Source of the DNA: JACKNG01 sp050184115
GTDB taxonomy: Bacteria > Pseudomonadota > Gammaproteobacteria > Ga0077536
Direction: 5' to 3'
DNA: 64,000 bases
Assembly: GCA_050184115.1 (NCBI GenBank)
Contig: JBFXAQ010000002.1
Coordinates: forward strand, 124,001 to 188,000
Part shown: positions 19,842 to 28,309 of the stretch, piece after piece
Layout: each line of letters starts with the position of its first letter
How positions within the stretch are numbered: position 1 is the stretch's first letter
Made by a program: the position numbers and the translations under genes
The notes under the pieces: model-generated
Databases searched by the model: none
The model's input: only the letters and a program-made list of their open reading frames with translations
What the model was told of the DNA's origin: nothing

Positions 19842-20447
19842 TCACTCCTCGCGCACGCGTCCGAGCACGCGCAGGAGATCCTCGTGCAACTCGAACCACA
19901 CGGTGTGGTAGCTGTCGAGGCGGGCATCCGAAACCCACTCGACGGCGCCGTCCTCGGCCTTCTCCAGCGCCTCGCCGAGCTTGCGCTTGTAGACGCCGAA
20001 ACGGGCATCGCCACGGATCAAGGCGTCCAGCACCGGCTCGAACTTCTCGTGCAGGTCGCCGAGCTGGCCGATGACTTCCTCGTCGTAGTCCTTGTCGGAG
20101 TGGTCGTTGGCGACGGTCTTGCCGCCGAGTTCCATCGTCTGCCAGCGCGTGATGACCTGCTTGAGTTCGCGGTTGATGATCTCGAAGCGCTCGTAGGCGG
20201 CGACGAAATCGGCGTTCGCGCGCAGGCCGCCGCAGAAGCGCGAGTACTCGGCAGAGACGATCATCTGCCCGGCCGGGGTCAGCAGGTACTTGCCGTCGAC
20301 CTCGGCCAGGCGCCCGGCGGCGCAGGCGGCGCCGAGCGCGGCAGTGGCCGTGGCGGCCGGCAGGCCGGCGATCGCAGCGATGTCGGCGGCGCTGCCGTGC
20401 TTGCGGATCGCCGCGGCGTGCATGAGGAGATGCAGTTCGGTTGCCAT
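19842..20447 (-). CDS. unknown protein with winged-helix-like N-terminus, swivel cassette
   Basis: 201 residues, not recognised. Residues 1-65 (ELHLLMHAAAIRKHG..., LLTPAGQMIVSAEY) look like a small winged-helix domain. The rest is helical and rich in Glu, Asp and Lys. AGGAGGGCG precedes the ATG. It begins 12 nt after the end of the 516-residue gene, so the two are surely cotranscribed. The acidic helical tail suggests a protein-protein adaptor or small subunit rather than an enzyme. DNA binding is possible but not shown. Confidence 0.75.
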   Translation of the reverse strand: MATELHLLMHAAAIRKHGSAADIAAIAGLPAATATAALGAACAAGRLAEVDGKYLLTPAGQMIVSAEYSRFCGGLRANADFVAAYERFEIINRELKQVITRWQTMELGGKTVANDHSDKDYDEEVIGQLGDLHEKFEPVLDALIRGDARFGVYKRKLGEALEKAEDGAVEWVSDARLDSYHTVWFELHEDLLRVLGRVREE

Positions 20448-20459
20448 GGTTCGCCCTCC

Positions 20460-22010
20460 TCAGTTCTTGTTGCGCAGCGCTTCGATGTCGGCGCGCGAGA
20501 GACCGGCGCCCTTGCCCCCGAGCAGGCGCGAGTTGGCCTGCTCGAAGCCGAACAGCTCGTCGGCGAGCGGCGTGTCGTAGTGGTATTTGACCCAGTCGCC
20601 ACAGAGGAAGCGGTAGGGTTCCTGGCAGGCTTTCGGCACGAACTCGCGGCTGCGCCGGTTGTACTCTTCCTGCGTGAGCACACCCTGGCTGGTGCGGTAA
20701 CGGTCGTTCTTGGCCGGCAGGTTGGTCACCCCCGGCGCCATGCCGCCGACCGAGGCGGTGTAGTCGCCGTCGTTCAGCAGGCTGTAGGGGAAGTACGACA
20801 ACGCCCGGCGCGGCTGGCCGGTGTGCATCATCATGGTGTACTCGTGCATGCGCTGGCTCGGGCAGGAGATGTAGCCGACCAGCTCGCCGAGAAAGAGGTT
20901 GCCGTACTCGTCGTTCAACAGTGGGCGGAAGCGCTCGGCGCGTTCGTCGATCAGCAGCCAGTCGTCCTTGTCGTAGACCCCGGCGATGTGGGCGAACTCC
21001 TTGCCGACGCCGAAGTAGACCAGCGCGCCGGCATCGAGCTGCTGGTCGCGCGTCCAGCCGGACATTTCCGCCCACAGCTTCGTGGTTGCTTCCTTGATAC
21101 GCGCGGTGAGGTCGTCGAAGGTCGCGGTGAGTTCCTCCGGGCTGCCCATGCCGACCGGGATATGACCTTCGCTGAGGTTGTCGGCCGAATACAGGCCGAC
21201 GGCGACGATGTGTTCGGCCTTGAGTTCGGGCTCGGACTCGAACGAGCCCCAGTCGTCGAGCAGGTTGATGTGACAGCCCTCGATGATCATCGTCACCGTG
21301 AGGTTGTTGTAGGGGATATCGCGGCCGACGCCGTCCAGCCAGGGATAGTCGTACTCGGCCAGTTCGCGGAAATCGCGCACCAGCATCTCGCGGTTGTCGG
21401 CGATCTTGTACGGCCCGTGGTTGTGGATGGTCAGACGGCTCTCGCAGGAGACCAGGAAGCCGTACTGGGCGATGGTCGCGAGGAAGGCCTGCGCGGCGGT
21501 GTGCAGGGCGTCGCCCTCGCGGCACTCGAAGGCGTCGGCGTGGAACACCTGCAGCTTCTGCTCGGGCAGGATCTGGCCGCGGTGATCGGCCTGGCGGTTG
21601 GTGATGTTGCCGTTGTTGCGGTGCCAGGAGAGCTGGAAGCGCTTCCAGAAGTCCATCACGTAGATGACGTCCTCGACCGCGTCGGTCGGCTTGATCACGC
21701 CCCAATTGATGAGCATCTCGCGGCCGAGCAGGTAGAAGCAGGGAATCGTCCAGGCCACGATCTTGATGCCGGCATGGCGTGCGCGGTCGCCGATTTCCTC
21801 GGCCGACATCGAGGCCTCGATCTTCTTCAGCAGGCTCGGGTAGCGGTAGAAGCAGTTGAGGTAAGAGAACAGGATGTAGGCCGAGACCGGGAAGATCTTC
21901 GACTCCTGCACGGTGCGCGTGGCGCACAGCCAGTAGGTTTCGTCGGCGTTCTGCTGGATGAGGTTGTTGGTCTCGAGCAGTTGCGCGTAGGTCACTTTGT
22001 TGTCGGACAT
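20460..22010 (-). CDS. unknown 516-residue protein, partner of the phosphohistidine swivel protein
   Basis: I start it at ATG 22010 (MSDNKVTYAQ), with GAGGA 10 nt upstream. An upstream in-frame ATG at 22067 would overlap the previous gene. No domain is recognised with certainty. The protein is soluble and aromatic-rich. Its last 25 residues contain LLGGKGAGLSRADIEAL, which resembles the GGKGA loop that opens the ATP-grasp domain of PEP synthase and PPDK. Here it stands at the very C-terminus with nothing after it. The gene lies 35 nt after the swivel gene. It may be the substrate-binding subunit of a split PEP-synthase-like phosphotransferase; this is inference from context only. Confidence 0.8.
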   Translation of the reverse strand: MSDNKVTYAQLLETNNLIQQNADETYWLCATRTVQESKIFPVSAYILFSYLNCFYRYPSLLKKIEASMSAEEIGDRARHAGIKIVAWTIPCFYLLGREMLINWGVIKPTDAVEDVIYVMDFWKRFQLSWHRNNGNITNRQADHRGQILPEQKLQVFHADAFECREGDALHTAAQAFLATIAQYGFLVSCESRLTIHNHGPYKIADNREMLVRDFRELAEYDYPWLDGVGRDIPYNNLTVTMIIEGCHINLLDDWGSFESEPELKAEHIVAVGLYSADNLSEGHIPVGMGSPEELTATFDDLTARIKEATTKLWAEMSGWTRDQQLDAGALVYFGVGKEFAHIAGVYDKDDWLLIDERAERFRPLLNDEYGNLFLGELVGYISCPSQRMHEYTMMMHTGQPRRALSYFPYSLLNDGDYTASVGGMAPGVTNLPAKNDRYRTSQGVLTQEEYNRRSREFVPKACQEPYRFLCGDWVKYHYDTPLADELFGFEQANSRLLGGKGAGLSRADIEALRNKN

Positions 22011-22045
22011 GGTGCGGTAATCCTCGGCAATCGGTTCGGGACGGC

Positions 22046-22783
22046 TCAGGCCTTCGCCAGGCGCCACACGCGGGCGGAGGCGTCGCGGCCGGACTCGTAG
22101 TCCTCGACGGTCTTGCCGCGCGCCGAGACCTCGACCTCGATGCGGTCACCGTCCTTGATGCCGGACAGGCGCACGTTCATGAAGCAGGGGATGTTGTACT
22201 CGCGGGTGAGAATCGCGAGGTGCGAGCGCGTGGTGCCGCCGGCGCACAGCACGCCGTGGAACTTTTCCAGCACCGGCGCCGTCAAGGTGCCGCCGGAGTC
22301 GTCGACGATGGCGATGGTGTCCTCGGCCACGCCCTGCTGCAGGCACTCCAGCACCTTGTCTATGGTGCGCACGTAGCGCGCGGTGCCGACGAGGTTCTGC
22401 TTGTGGGTGACGACGTTGTCGCCGCAGCCGCGCAGCTCGCGGCCGTCGGCGTCGACTGCTGCCGTCGGCGCCTCGGGATGTTCGAAGCTGAAGTCCTCGG
22501 CGTAGAGCCCGGAATCCTTGTAGGCCTCGGGGCGTTCGCGCGAGGACGACATCGCCGAGGGCTCGAAGCGATAGCCGTAGTCGAGCAGGCGATCCTCGAT
22601 GTACTGCATGGCGGCCTTGTCGATGACCGCGTACTCGCGGCCGAAGACGAAGTCCTTCCACTCGCAGCCAGCCTCGGCGAAGCGCGCACGGACGAGATCC
22701 TTCACCGCGGCGTTGTAGGCCTCGACGATGGGAAAGTCGGATTGGTAGCCGTACTTGTCGGTATCGGCGTAGAGCTTGGCCAT
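22046..22783 (-). CDS. free-standing PEP-utilising-enzyme mobile (phosphohistidine swivel) domain protein
   Basis: 245 residues from ATG 22783 (MAKLYADTDK), with GGGAGGA 10 nt upstream. The C-terminal third carries CAGGTTRSHLAILTREYNIP (about 180-199). This is the swivelling domain of PEP synthase, PPDK and EI, with H188 as the phosphorylated histidine. The N-terminal 170 residues have no clear relative. PEP-utilising enzymes normally also need an ATP-grasp and often a PEP-binding barrel; neither is encoded in the cassette. Phenylphosphate synthase is a known enzyme that splits these domains over subunits, so a multi-subunit kinase is a reasonable model. Confidence 0.85.
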   Translation of the reverse strand: MAKLYADTDKYGYQSDFPIVEAYNAAVKDLVRARFAEAGCEWKDFVFGREYAVIDKAAMQYIEDRLLDYGYRFEPSAMSSSRERPEAYKDSGLYAEDFSFEHPEAPTAAVDADGRELRGCGDNVVTHKQNLVGTARYVRTIDKVLECLQQGVAEDTIAIVDDSGGTLTAPVLEKFHGVLCAGGTTRSHLAILTREYNIPCFMNVRLSGIKDGDRIEVEVSARGKTVEDYESGRDASARVWRLAKA

Positions 22784-22802
22784 GGTGTCGTGGTCCTCCC
22801 CG

Positions 22803-23810
22803 TCAGACGGTGTACGCGGCAACGAGCCGCGCGCGCTCGGCCAGGCCGAGCCCGAGTTTGCTTTCCAGGAACGCGGTCATCGAACCGCAGTCTTCTTCTA
22901 TGGCCTCCAGCACCACGTCGAGGTAGGAGGCGCGCGCCTCGAGCAGGGGCCAGATGATGCCCCGCGAGGCCTCGCCGCGCCGCACGTTGTACTTCTCGAT
23001 CACGCGCGGCACTTCGTGTTCGGCGGGAAAGTAGCGCGCCGAGAGCATGAAGTCGTGGCGGATGGTCGCCAGCGGCACACCGAGCGCGGCGAGCAGCAAC
23101 GCCACGCCGACCCCGGTGCGCTCCTTGCCGGCCGAGCAGTTCATCAGCACCGCGCCGGCCGGCGCTTCGAGCAGGCGTTCGAAGAGGCGCGCATAGTACG
23201 GCGTGCATTCGCGCACGAGCCCGCGCAGGATGGCGTGCATGGCCTCGACCACGGGCTCGGGACCGTCGGCGGTGGCGAACACGTTGTCGAGGAATTCCTT
23301 CGTACCGACCCCGGGTGGCACGCCGAGCACGTGCAGGGTCGGCGCGCCCGGCAGCTCGGCCAGTTCGGCGGCGCGCTCGAGTTCCATGCGGAAATCGATC
23401 ACCGTGCCGATGCCGAGGGTGGCGAAGAGCGCCTTGTCGGCCGCGGTGAGATGGGTCATGTGGCCCGAACGGTAGAGCCGTCCCCAGGGCAGGCGACGGC
23501 CGCCGGCCGTGGCATAGCCGCCGATGTCGCGGAAGTTGATGCCGCCGGCGAAGGGTACGCCGCGCTCGCCGACGACCAGCGCCGCGCCGTCGTCCGCGGC
23601 GAGGTGGAAATACCAGCGGCGCGCGGGCTCCGGCACGGTCACACTCACGCCATCGTTGACGCCCTCGGCGAGGACCGTACCCTGCGCCACCGCGGCGGCG
23701 TCGAGGGCAGCGCGCACCGTCACCGGTTGCGCGCTGAAGCGCGCGTCCCAGGCGAGGACGTAGCGTCCCGGCTCGGGCTGTTCGACCGATGTGGCGAGCA
23801 AGGGGTCCAT
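22803..23810 (-). CDS. tyrosine-phosphatase-like protein (Y_phosphatase3 type)
   Basis: 335 residues. The phosphatase loop CSAGKERTG (C225 nucleophile, R231) sits in a domain starting with GINFRDIGGY and LYRSGHM, typical of the bacterial dual-specificity/inositide phosphatases of family PF13350. The first 80 residues form an extra beta-rich domain. It is the first gene of the cassette and ends 19 nt before the swivel gene, so a phosphatase and a phosphohistidine protein are made together. It could remove phosphate from a pathway metabolite rather than from protein. There is no signal peptide. Confidence 0.85.
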   Translation of the reverse strand: MDPLLATSVEQPEPGRYVLAWDARFSAQPVTVRAALDAAAVAQGTVLAEGVNDGVSVTVPEPARRWYFHLAADDGAALVVGERGVPFAGGINFRDIGGYATAGGRRLPWGRLYRSGHMTHLTAADKALFATLGIGTVIDFRMELERAAELAELPGAPTLHVLGVPPGVGTKEFLDNVFATADGPEPVVEAMHAILRGLVRECTPYYARLFERLLEAPAGAVLMNCSAGKERTGVGVALLLAALGVPLATIRHDFMLSARYFPAEHEVPRVIEKYNVRRGEASRGIIWPLLEARASYLDVVLEAIEEDCGSMTAFLESKLGLGLAERARLVAAYTV

Positions 23811-24062
23811 GGGGCAATGCCGGCTGTGAAGCGGGCGTGAGCATAGCGCATCGCGCCCGGGGCGTCAGGGCGGCGGCGGTGCGCCCGCGCGTCACTGCGA
23901 GCCACGCTCGCGGCACGTACGCCATGACCGCCGCGCGGTCTGGTAACGTGACCGTCCCGGCAGCGCGGCGCGCCCTGCGGCGCGCGGGTTCAGATGCCCG
24001 ATCCGGGCGCGCGAGCCTCGCACCGCGCGCCGCTGCCAGCCTTCACACCCGGAGCCACACCC

Positions 24063-24773
24063 ATGTCCGCCACCTCGTCCGGCCTCGGCCTCGACCCGCA
24101 GGCCGCCCCGCTCCCCGCCCCCGCCGCGCCCGGCGTTCACGACCTCGAACTGCGCGACGCCGCCGGGCGCCCGGCGCGTTTCACCCTGGCCCTGCCCGAC
24201 ACCCCCGCGCCGCCCGCCGGTCATCCGCTGGTACTGGTGCTGCATTACGGCGGCCAGCCGACGCGCTACTACGGGCGGCCCCTCATCGAGCACCTGTTCG
24301 GCCCCGCGCTGGCCCGCCTCTCACCGATCCTGGTCGCGCCGGAATCGCGCGGCGCGAGCTGGGCGGAGCCGGCCAACGAGGCCTTCGCGATGGGCCTCGT
24401 CGACACCCTCTGCGCGAACTACCCCGTCGACCCGGCGCGGCTCGTCGTCGGCGGCTACAGCCTCGGCGCCATCGGCACCTGGCATCTCGTCGAGCACTAC
24501 CCCGAGCGCTTCTCGGCGGCGATCCCGGTCGCCGGCCTGCCCAATGCCCGGGTCACCGCGCCGGTACCGGTCTACACGCTCGCCACGCCGTCCGACGACA
24601 TCTTCGACTACGCTGCGATCGAACGACTGGTCGACGATCTGCGCGCGCAAGGGCGGCCGGTCGAACTTGCCCGCGTCGAGGCCAACGGGCATTACGATGT
24701 GAGTGGCTTCGCGCCGGCACTCGGCACGGTGGCCGACTGGCTCGAAGCGGTCTGGCACGAACGGAATACGTGA
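24063..24773 (+). CDS. alpha/beta hydrolase (esterase/dienelactone hydrolase-like)
   Basis: 236 residues from ATG 24063, with GGAG 8 nt upstream. The nucleophile elbow is GYSLG (S133), the acid is probably D178 or D179 (TPSDDIFDY), and the base is H210 (NGHYDV). The fold reads LVLVLHYGG (oxyanion strand), then PESRG. No signal peptide is visible, so it is cytoplasmic. It is divergent from the phosphatase-led cassette, and the downstream cupin gene begins about 20 bp after its stop. The substrate is probably a small ester or lactone; not determinable. Confidence 0.85.
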   Translation: MSATSSGLGLDPQAAPLPAPAAPGVHDLELRDAAGRPARFTLALPDTPAPPAGHPLVLVLHYGGQPTRYYGRPLIEHLFGPALARLSPILVAPESRGASWAEPANEAFAMGLVDTLCANYPVDPARLVVGGYSLGAIGTWHLVEHYPERFSAAIPVAGLPNARVTAPVPVYTLATPSDDIFDYAAIERLVDDLRAQGRPVELARVEANGHYDVSGFAPALGTVADWLEAVWHERNT

Positions 24774-24793
24774 TGGAAGGAGGAGAAGACGCC

Positions 24794-25330
24794 ATGAAAC
24801 GACTGATCCCGCGCATTCGTAGCGCGCCGGCAAAGCTGCATCGCCGCGGCGTTCTCACATTCATCGCCCTGCTCTGCCTGCCACTGCTCGCGCACGGCCA
24901 TGGCGACGCCGAAGCCGCCCATGCCGCACCGACTGCCACGCCAACCGACCACGACGTCATCAGCCACGGCACCCGCAACCTCGTCGCCGGCCCGGTCAAC
25001 ATCCGCATGCTGGCCGAGGCCGCCAACCTCGGCCGCGGCGACGTCGAAGTCGGTGAACTCAACCTGCCGGTCGAGTACGGCGAAGGCGCCGCCCACGCCC
25101 ACGGCAGTCTCGAACTCTTCTACGTCGTCGCGGGTACCCTCGGCCACGAGGTCAACGGCGTCGCCCACGCGCTCTCACCCGGCATGCTCGGCATCGTGCA
25201 ACCGGGCGACACCGTGCGGCACAGCGTCATCGGCACGACGCCGGTCAAGGCGGTGGTGATCTGGGTGCCGGGCGGCGAGGCGGATCGGCTGGTGGAATAC
25301 GCCGGGTTCGCGATCAAACCCGTCGACTAG
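24794..25330 (+). CDS. exported cupin-domain protein
   Basis: 178 residues from ATG 24794, preceded by GGAGGAG; an in-frame ATG at 24773 overlaps the esterase stop and lacks a site. The N-terminus is a signal peptide (KLHRRGVLTFIALLCLPLLA) with cleavage probably after AHG. The single cupin barrel shows GAAHAHGSLELFYVVAGTLG and a second-motif His in DTVRHSV. It is likely a periplasmic small-molecule-binding or metal-binding cupin. Its stop codon overlaps the stop of the opposing MazG-like gene in the tetranucleotide CTAG. Confidence 0.85.
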   Translation: MKRLIPRIRSAPAKLHRRGVLTFIALLCLPLLAHGHGDAEAAHAAPTATPTDHDVISHGTRNLVAGPVNIRMLAEAANLGRGDVEVGELNLPVEYGEGAAHAHGSLELFYVVAGTLGHEVNGVAHALSPGMLGIVQPGDTVRHSVIGTTPVKAVVIWVPGGEADRLVEYAGFAIKPVD

Positions 25331-25740
25331 GCGTTACCGTCGATTTCGCTGTACTTCACCGCCCGCCCCCGCACCTTGTCAGCCGGGTAGCGCACGGCGT
25401 TGCGCGCAACCTTGGCGTTGGCGGCATCCAGGAGATCGATGTCGAGCTTGTCGGCGAGGCGCACGAGGTAGATGCAAACGTCGGCCAGTTCCTCGCCGAC
25501 TTCGTCTCGCTTTGCGTCGGTCAGTGCGCCACTGGCAGCCCCGTCCAGCCACAGGAAGTGCTCCATGATCTCGGCCGCCTCGCAGGCCAGCGCCATGGCG
25601 AGGTTCTTCGGGGTGTGGAACTGCTCCCAGTCGCGTGCCGCGGCGAAGTCACGCAGGCGCTGGCGTAGCGCGTCGAGGCCGGTGTCCCCGGCGGGATCGT
25701 GATCGGGCATGAAGTGCACGGACCGTGGCTGCGGGCTCAT
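25327..25740 (-). CDS. MazG-like nucleotide pyrophosphohydrolase (dCTPase type)
   Basis: About 137 residues from ATG 25740; ATG 25710 is an alternative and neither has a strong ribosome site. RDWEQFHTPKNLAMALACEA with EAAEIMEHFLWL and DEVGEELADVCIYL is the signature of the RS21-C6/DCTPP1 branch of all-alpha NTP pyrophosphatases. The Glu/Asp residues bind Mg2+. It would hydrolyse non-canonical dNTPs to dNMP and PPi in the cytoplasm. It lies downstream of the monooxygenase reductase on the same strand, 92 bp away, and may be read through from that operon. Confidence 0.88.
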   Translation of the reverse strand: MSPQPRSVHFMPDHDPAGDTGLDALRQRLRDFAAARDWEQFHTPKNLAMALACEAAEIMEHFLWLDGAASGALTDAKRDEVGEELADVCIYLVRLADKLDIDLLDAANAKVARNAVRYPADKVRGRAVKYSEIDGNA

Positions 25741-25832
25741 GCCGATTGTGCCACCCGGCGTGGCGGAGCGGCACACCGCCGGAGCGCGGCCGCGGACGGC
25801 CTGCTGCGACGGTGGACACTCGGCGCCGGCGC

Positions 25833-26849
25833 TCAGGTCGCCGCGAAGAAGCGGTCGAAGAAGATCTGCTCCTCGGGCAGACCCTTGGCGCGCAGCAGAC
25901 GGGCGACCGTCTCGCACATCTCCGGCGCACCGCAGAGGTAGACGTCGAGGTTGCTCGCGTTGTCGACCTCGCGCTGGATGGCCTGGGTGACGTTGCCGAC
26001 CGACCCGTCCCAGGCGTCGCCGTCCTGCAGGCCATCGAGGGTCGGCACGTAGCGCAGGCCGGGCAGCCTGCCGCCGAGGGCGGCGAGTTCGGCCTCGCAG
26101 GGCAGGTCGGCCGGTCGGCGTGCCCCGTAGTAGAAAGTGAACGCGCGTCTGTCACCGACCGCGGCGGCGGCACGCAGCATGGCGAGGATCGGCGCCAGCC
26201 CCGAGCCGATGGCGGCGAACAGCACCGGGCGTTGGCCGTCGCGGAGATAGCTCGTGCCGAACGGGCCGCGGAGCGCGAGTTCGGCGCCCGGCGCGAGCGC
26301 GGTGACGCGATCGGAGAACGCGCCGCCGGCGATGCGCTTGAGCACGAAGGCGAGTTCGCCGCTGCCATCCGGTGCCGAGGCCATGGAGTAGCTGCGCCGA
26401 ACCGCCGTGCCACCGGCATCGAGGGTGAGTTCGGCGTACTGGCCGGGGTAGAAGGTCATGGGTTCCGGCACACGCAGGCGCAATTCCCACAGGTCGGCGG
26501 TGAGCGAGGTGACGGCGGTGACGGCCGCGGTGGTGTCGCGTGGCGTGAGCATGGGCCGGGCGCGGCCGTCCGGTCGGCGATCGTCACGGATCAGCAGGTC
26601 GCTCAGCGGCGTCGCGCAGCACAGCAGCGCGAAGCCGTCGTCGCGCTCGGCGTCCGGCAGGGAATAGGCCGAGGCGTGGCCGAAATCGACCTCGCCGTCC
26701 TCGACCAGGTACTTGCAGGTCGAGCAGTTGCCGTGGCGGCAGCCGTACTTGAGATCGATGCCGGCGCGCAGCGCGGCATCGAGAATGGTCTCGCCCTCGG
26801 CGACTTCGAAAATTTCACCGCCGGGGGCGAGTTCGACTTCGTAGCTCAT
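25833..26849 (-). CDS. diiron monooxygenase reductase component (2Fe-2S/FAD/NADH)
   Basis: 338 residues. The N-terminal plant-type ferredoxin has C37, C42 and C45 (CRHGNCSTC) and C77 or C78. An FAD domain follows with RRSYSMAS, then an NAD domain with GSGLAPILAML. It passes electrons from NAD(P)H to the diiron hydroxylase. It is the fourth gene of the monooxygenase operon, after alpha, beta and coupling protein, with an 81-nt gap. In the propane monooxygenase operon (prm) the reductase gene is second, so this order is closer to sMMO. Confidence 0.93.
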   Translation of the reverse strand: MSYEVELAPGGEIFEVAEGETILDAALRAGIDLKYGCRHGNCSTCKYLVEDGEVDFGHASAYSLPDAERDDGFALLCCATPLSDLLIRDDRRPDGRARPMLTPRDTTAAVTAVTSLTADLWELRLRVPEPMTFYPGQYAELTLDAGGTAVRRSYSMASAPDGSGELAFVLKRIAGGAFSDRVTALAPGAELALRGPFGTSYLRDGQRPVLFAAIGSGLAPILAMLRAAAAVGDRRAFTFYYGARRPADLPCEAELAALGGRLPGLRYVPTLDGLQDGDAWDGSVGNVTQAIQREVDNASNLDVYLCGAPEMCETVARLLRAKGLPEEQIFFDRFFAAT

Positions 26850-26930
26850 GGTGCTCGGCTCGGGCCGCAGCAGCCGGCCCCGCCACTGCCGTCGCGGGGC
26901 GGTGGCGGTGACCGGCGCGCGTCGGGTGGT

Positions 26931-27239
26931 TCAGGAACGGTGGATCTCGGTAACGTCGCTGGTCAGGGTGAAGGTGTAGGGATCGGTCTTCACCCGCCCG
27001 ATGTAGCTCGACATGATGACCAGCCACTGCGACAGCGAGATCTCGTTGCCGAGTTCCTCCGACACCCGCCGCATGTCGACCTGGATGTGGCCTTTGGGCG
27101 AGGTGATCTTCCAGAAGGTGTCGTGATCGACGATGACGAGGTCGGGATCGTCCTCTTCCAGCACGTCGAGCGTGGCCTGGGCCTCGGGCGAACCCTGCAT
27201 CAGGATCAACGAAACGTCGTCGCGGCCCTTGTCGCTCAT
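26931..27239 (-). CDS. diiron monooxygenase coupling/effector protein (MmoB/DmpM family)
   Basis: 102 residues, the usual size for the family. The block DHDTFWKITSPKGHIQVDMRR is the recognisable core. It has no cofactor; it binds the hydroxylase and controls O2 activation and substrate access. Its start overlaps the stop of the beta subunit gene by 4 nt. Confidence 0.9.
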   Translation of the reverse strand: MSDKGRDDVSLILMQGSPEAQATLDVLEEDDPDLVIVDHDTFWKITSPKGHIQVDMRRVSEELGNEISLSQWLVIMSSYIGRVKTDPYTFTLTSDVTEIHRS

Positions 27240-28309
27240 GCCGCACCTCCGAGTGGGCTGCTGTAGCCGAGCCCGGTGACGAGTTCGACCGTCGCGGCAC
27301 GTGCGCGGGCCAGGGCCTCGGCGTGCGTGGTGGCCGGCACCGGCACCGAGTCGAAGGCCGGCGCCAGCGCCACGGCCGCTTCGTCGGCGCGCCGGGTCCA
27401 GTCGTCCAGCCAGTGCTGGATGGTGTTGCGGTTGGCGGCCGCGTCCGGGTTGTCGGCAGCCACGGCGAGTTCGGCCAGGGCCTGCGCGGCAGCGACGTTG
27501 CGGCGGCGATCGCGCTCGACGGTGAGCACGATCTGCGCGGCGACGGCGTCGCGGTTCGGCAGTGCCGAGCGCCGCACCAGCTCGCTCACCGCGACCTGCT
27601 GCAGCAGGGGGGCGACGACGAGGTTGACCCCAAGCATGAGTTCGGCCCAGTCACGGCAGGTCAGGATGGACTCGGCCAGCGCGCGCGCCGGCTGGTAGGC
27701 CGGGTCTTCCATCCAGTGCCGCTTGCCGAGACCGTCGTCGACGGCATCCGAATGGTGTTCGATCTCGACCAGGTAGCAGATCACGTCCTGCGCGTGGCGC
27801 AGGTGATCGAAGGCCTGGAAACAGATGGCGTTGCCGAGGGTATCGGACAGGGCCTCGCGTTGGGCAGGCGACATGGCGCGGAACACCGCGTACTCGAAGA
27901 ACGACCACGCCCGGTAGTGCCCGCACAGCACGTCACGGATCCAGCGTGGGTCGAGCTCGGCCAGGCTGCCGTCCAGTGCGGCGTCCTCGGTGGCGCGCTC
28001 GAGGGACGTCTCCTGCTGCTCCTGGTGACGCACGTAGGTGCGCTGCCACTGCTGGGATGGATCGCGCCAGGCGAACCAGTCGGGTGAACGCAGTGCGGTC
28101 GAGGCCGGGTCCCACAGCGGCGAGCCGTCGTCGCGCAGCAGGTACCACTCGGTCTCCTCGATCCGCCCGGGGGTGCGGTCGAAGACGAGGTGATCGGGCT
28201 GCATGTGCACCGTCAGCGCCTCGTACTCGGTGAGGCGGCGGCGTTGCGGCTTGATGTAGGTGAAGTCGCGCGCCGTCTTCACCCCGGTATCGGATGGGCG
28301 CGCGCTCAT
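27236..28309 (-). CDS. diiron monooxygenase hydroxylase beta subunit
   Basis: 357 residues, similar to the non-catalytic small hydroxylase subunits of phenol, toluene and alkane monooxygenases. Recognisable blocks are RRRLTEYEALTVHMQPD near the start and WSFFEYAVFRAMSPAQREALSDT. The iron ligands are missing, as expected for beta. Its start overlaps the alpha subunit stop by 4 nt and its end overlaps the coupling protein start by 4 nt, so the three are made in step. Confidence 0.92.
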   Translation of the reverse strand: MSARPSDTGVKTARDFTYIKPQRRRLTEYEALTVHMQPDHLVFDRTPGRIEETEWYLLRDDGSPLWDPASTALRSPDWFAWRDPSQQWQRTYVRHQEQQETSLERATEDAALDGSLAELDPRWIRDVLCGHYRAWSFFEYAVFRAMSPAQREALSDTLGNAICFQAFDHLRHAQDVICYLVEIEHHSDAVDDGLGKRHWMEDPAYQPARALAESILTCRDWAELMLGVNLVVAPLLQQVAVSELVRRSALPNRDAVAAQIVLTVERDRRRNVAAAQALAELAVAADNPDAAANRNTIQHWLDDWTRRADEAAVALAPAFDSVPVPATTHAEALARARAATVELVTGLGYSSPLGGAA

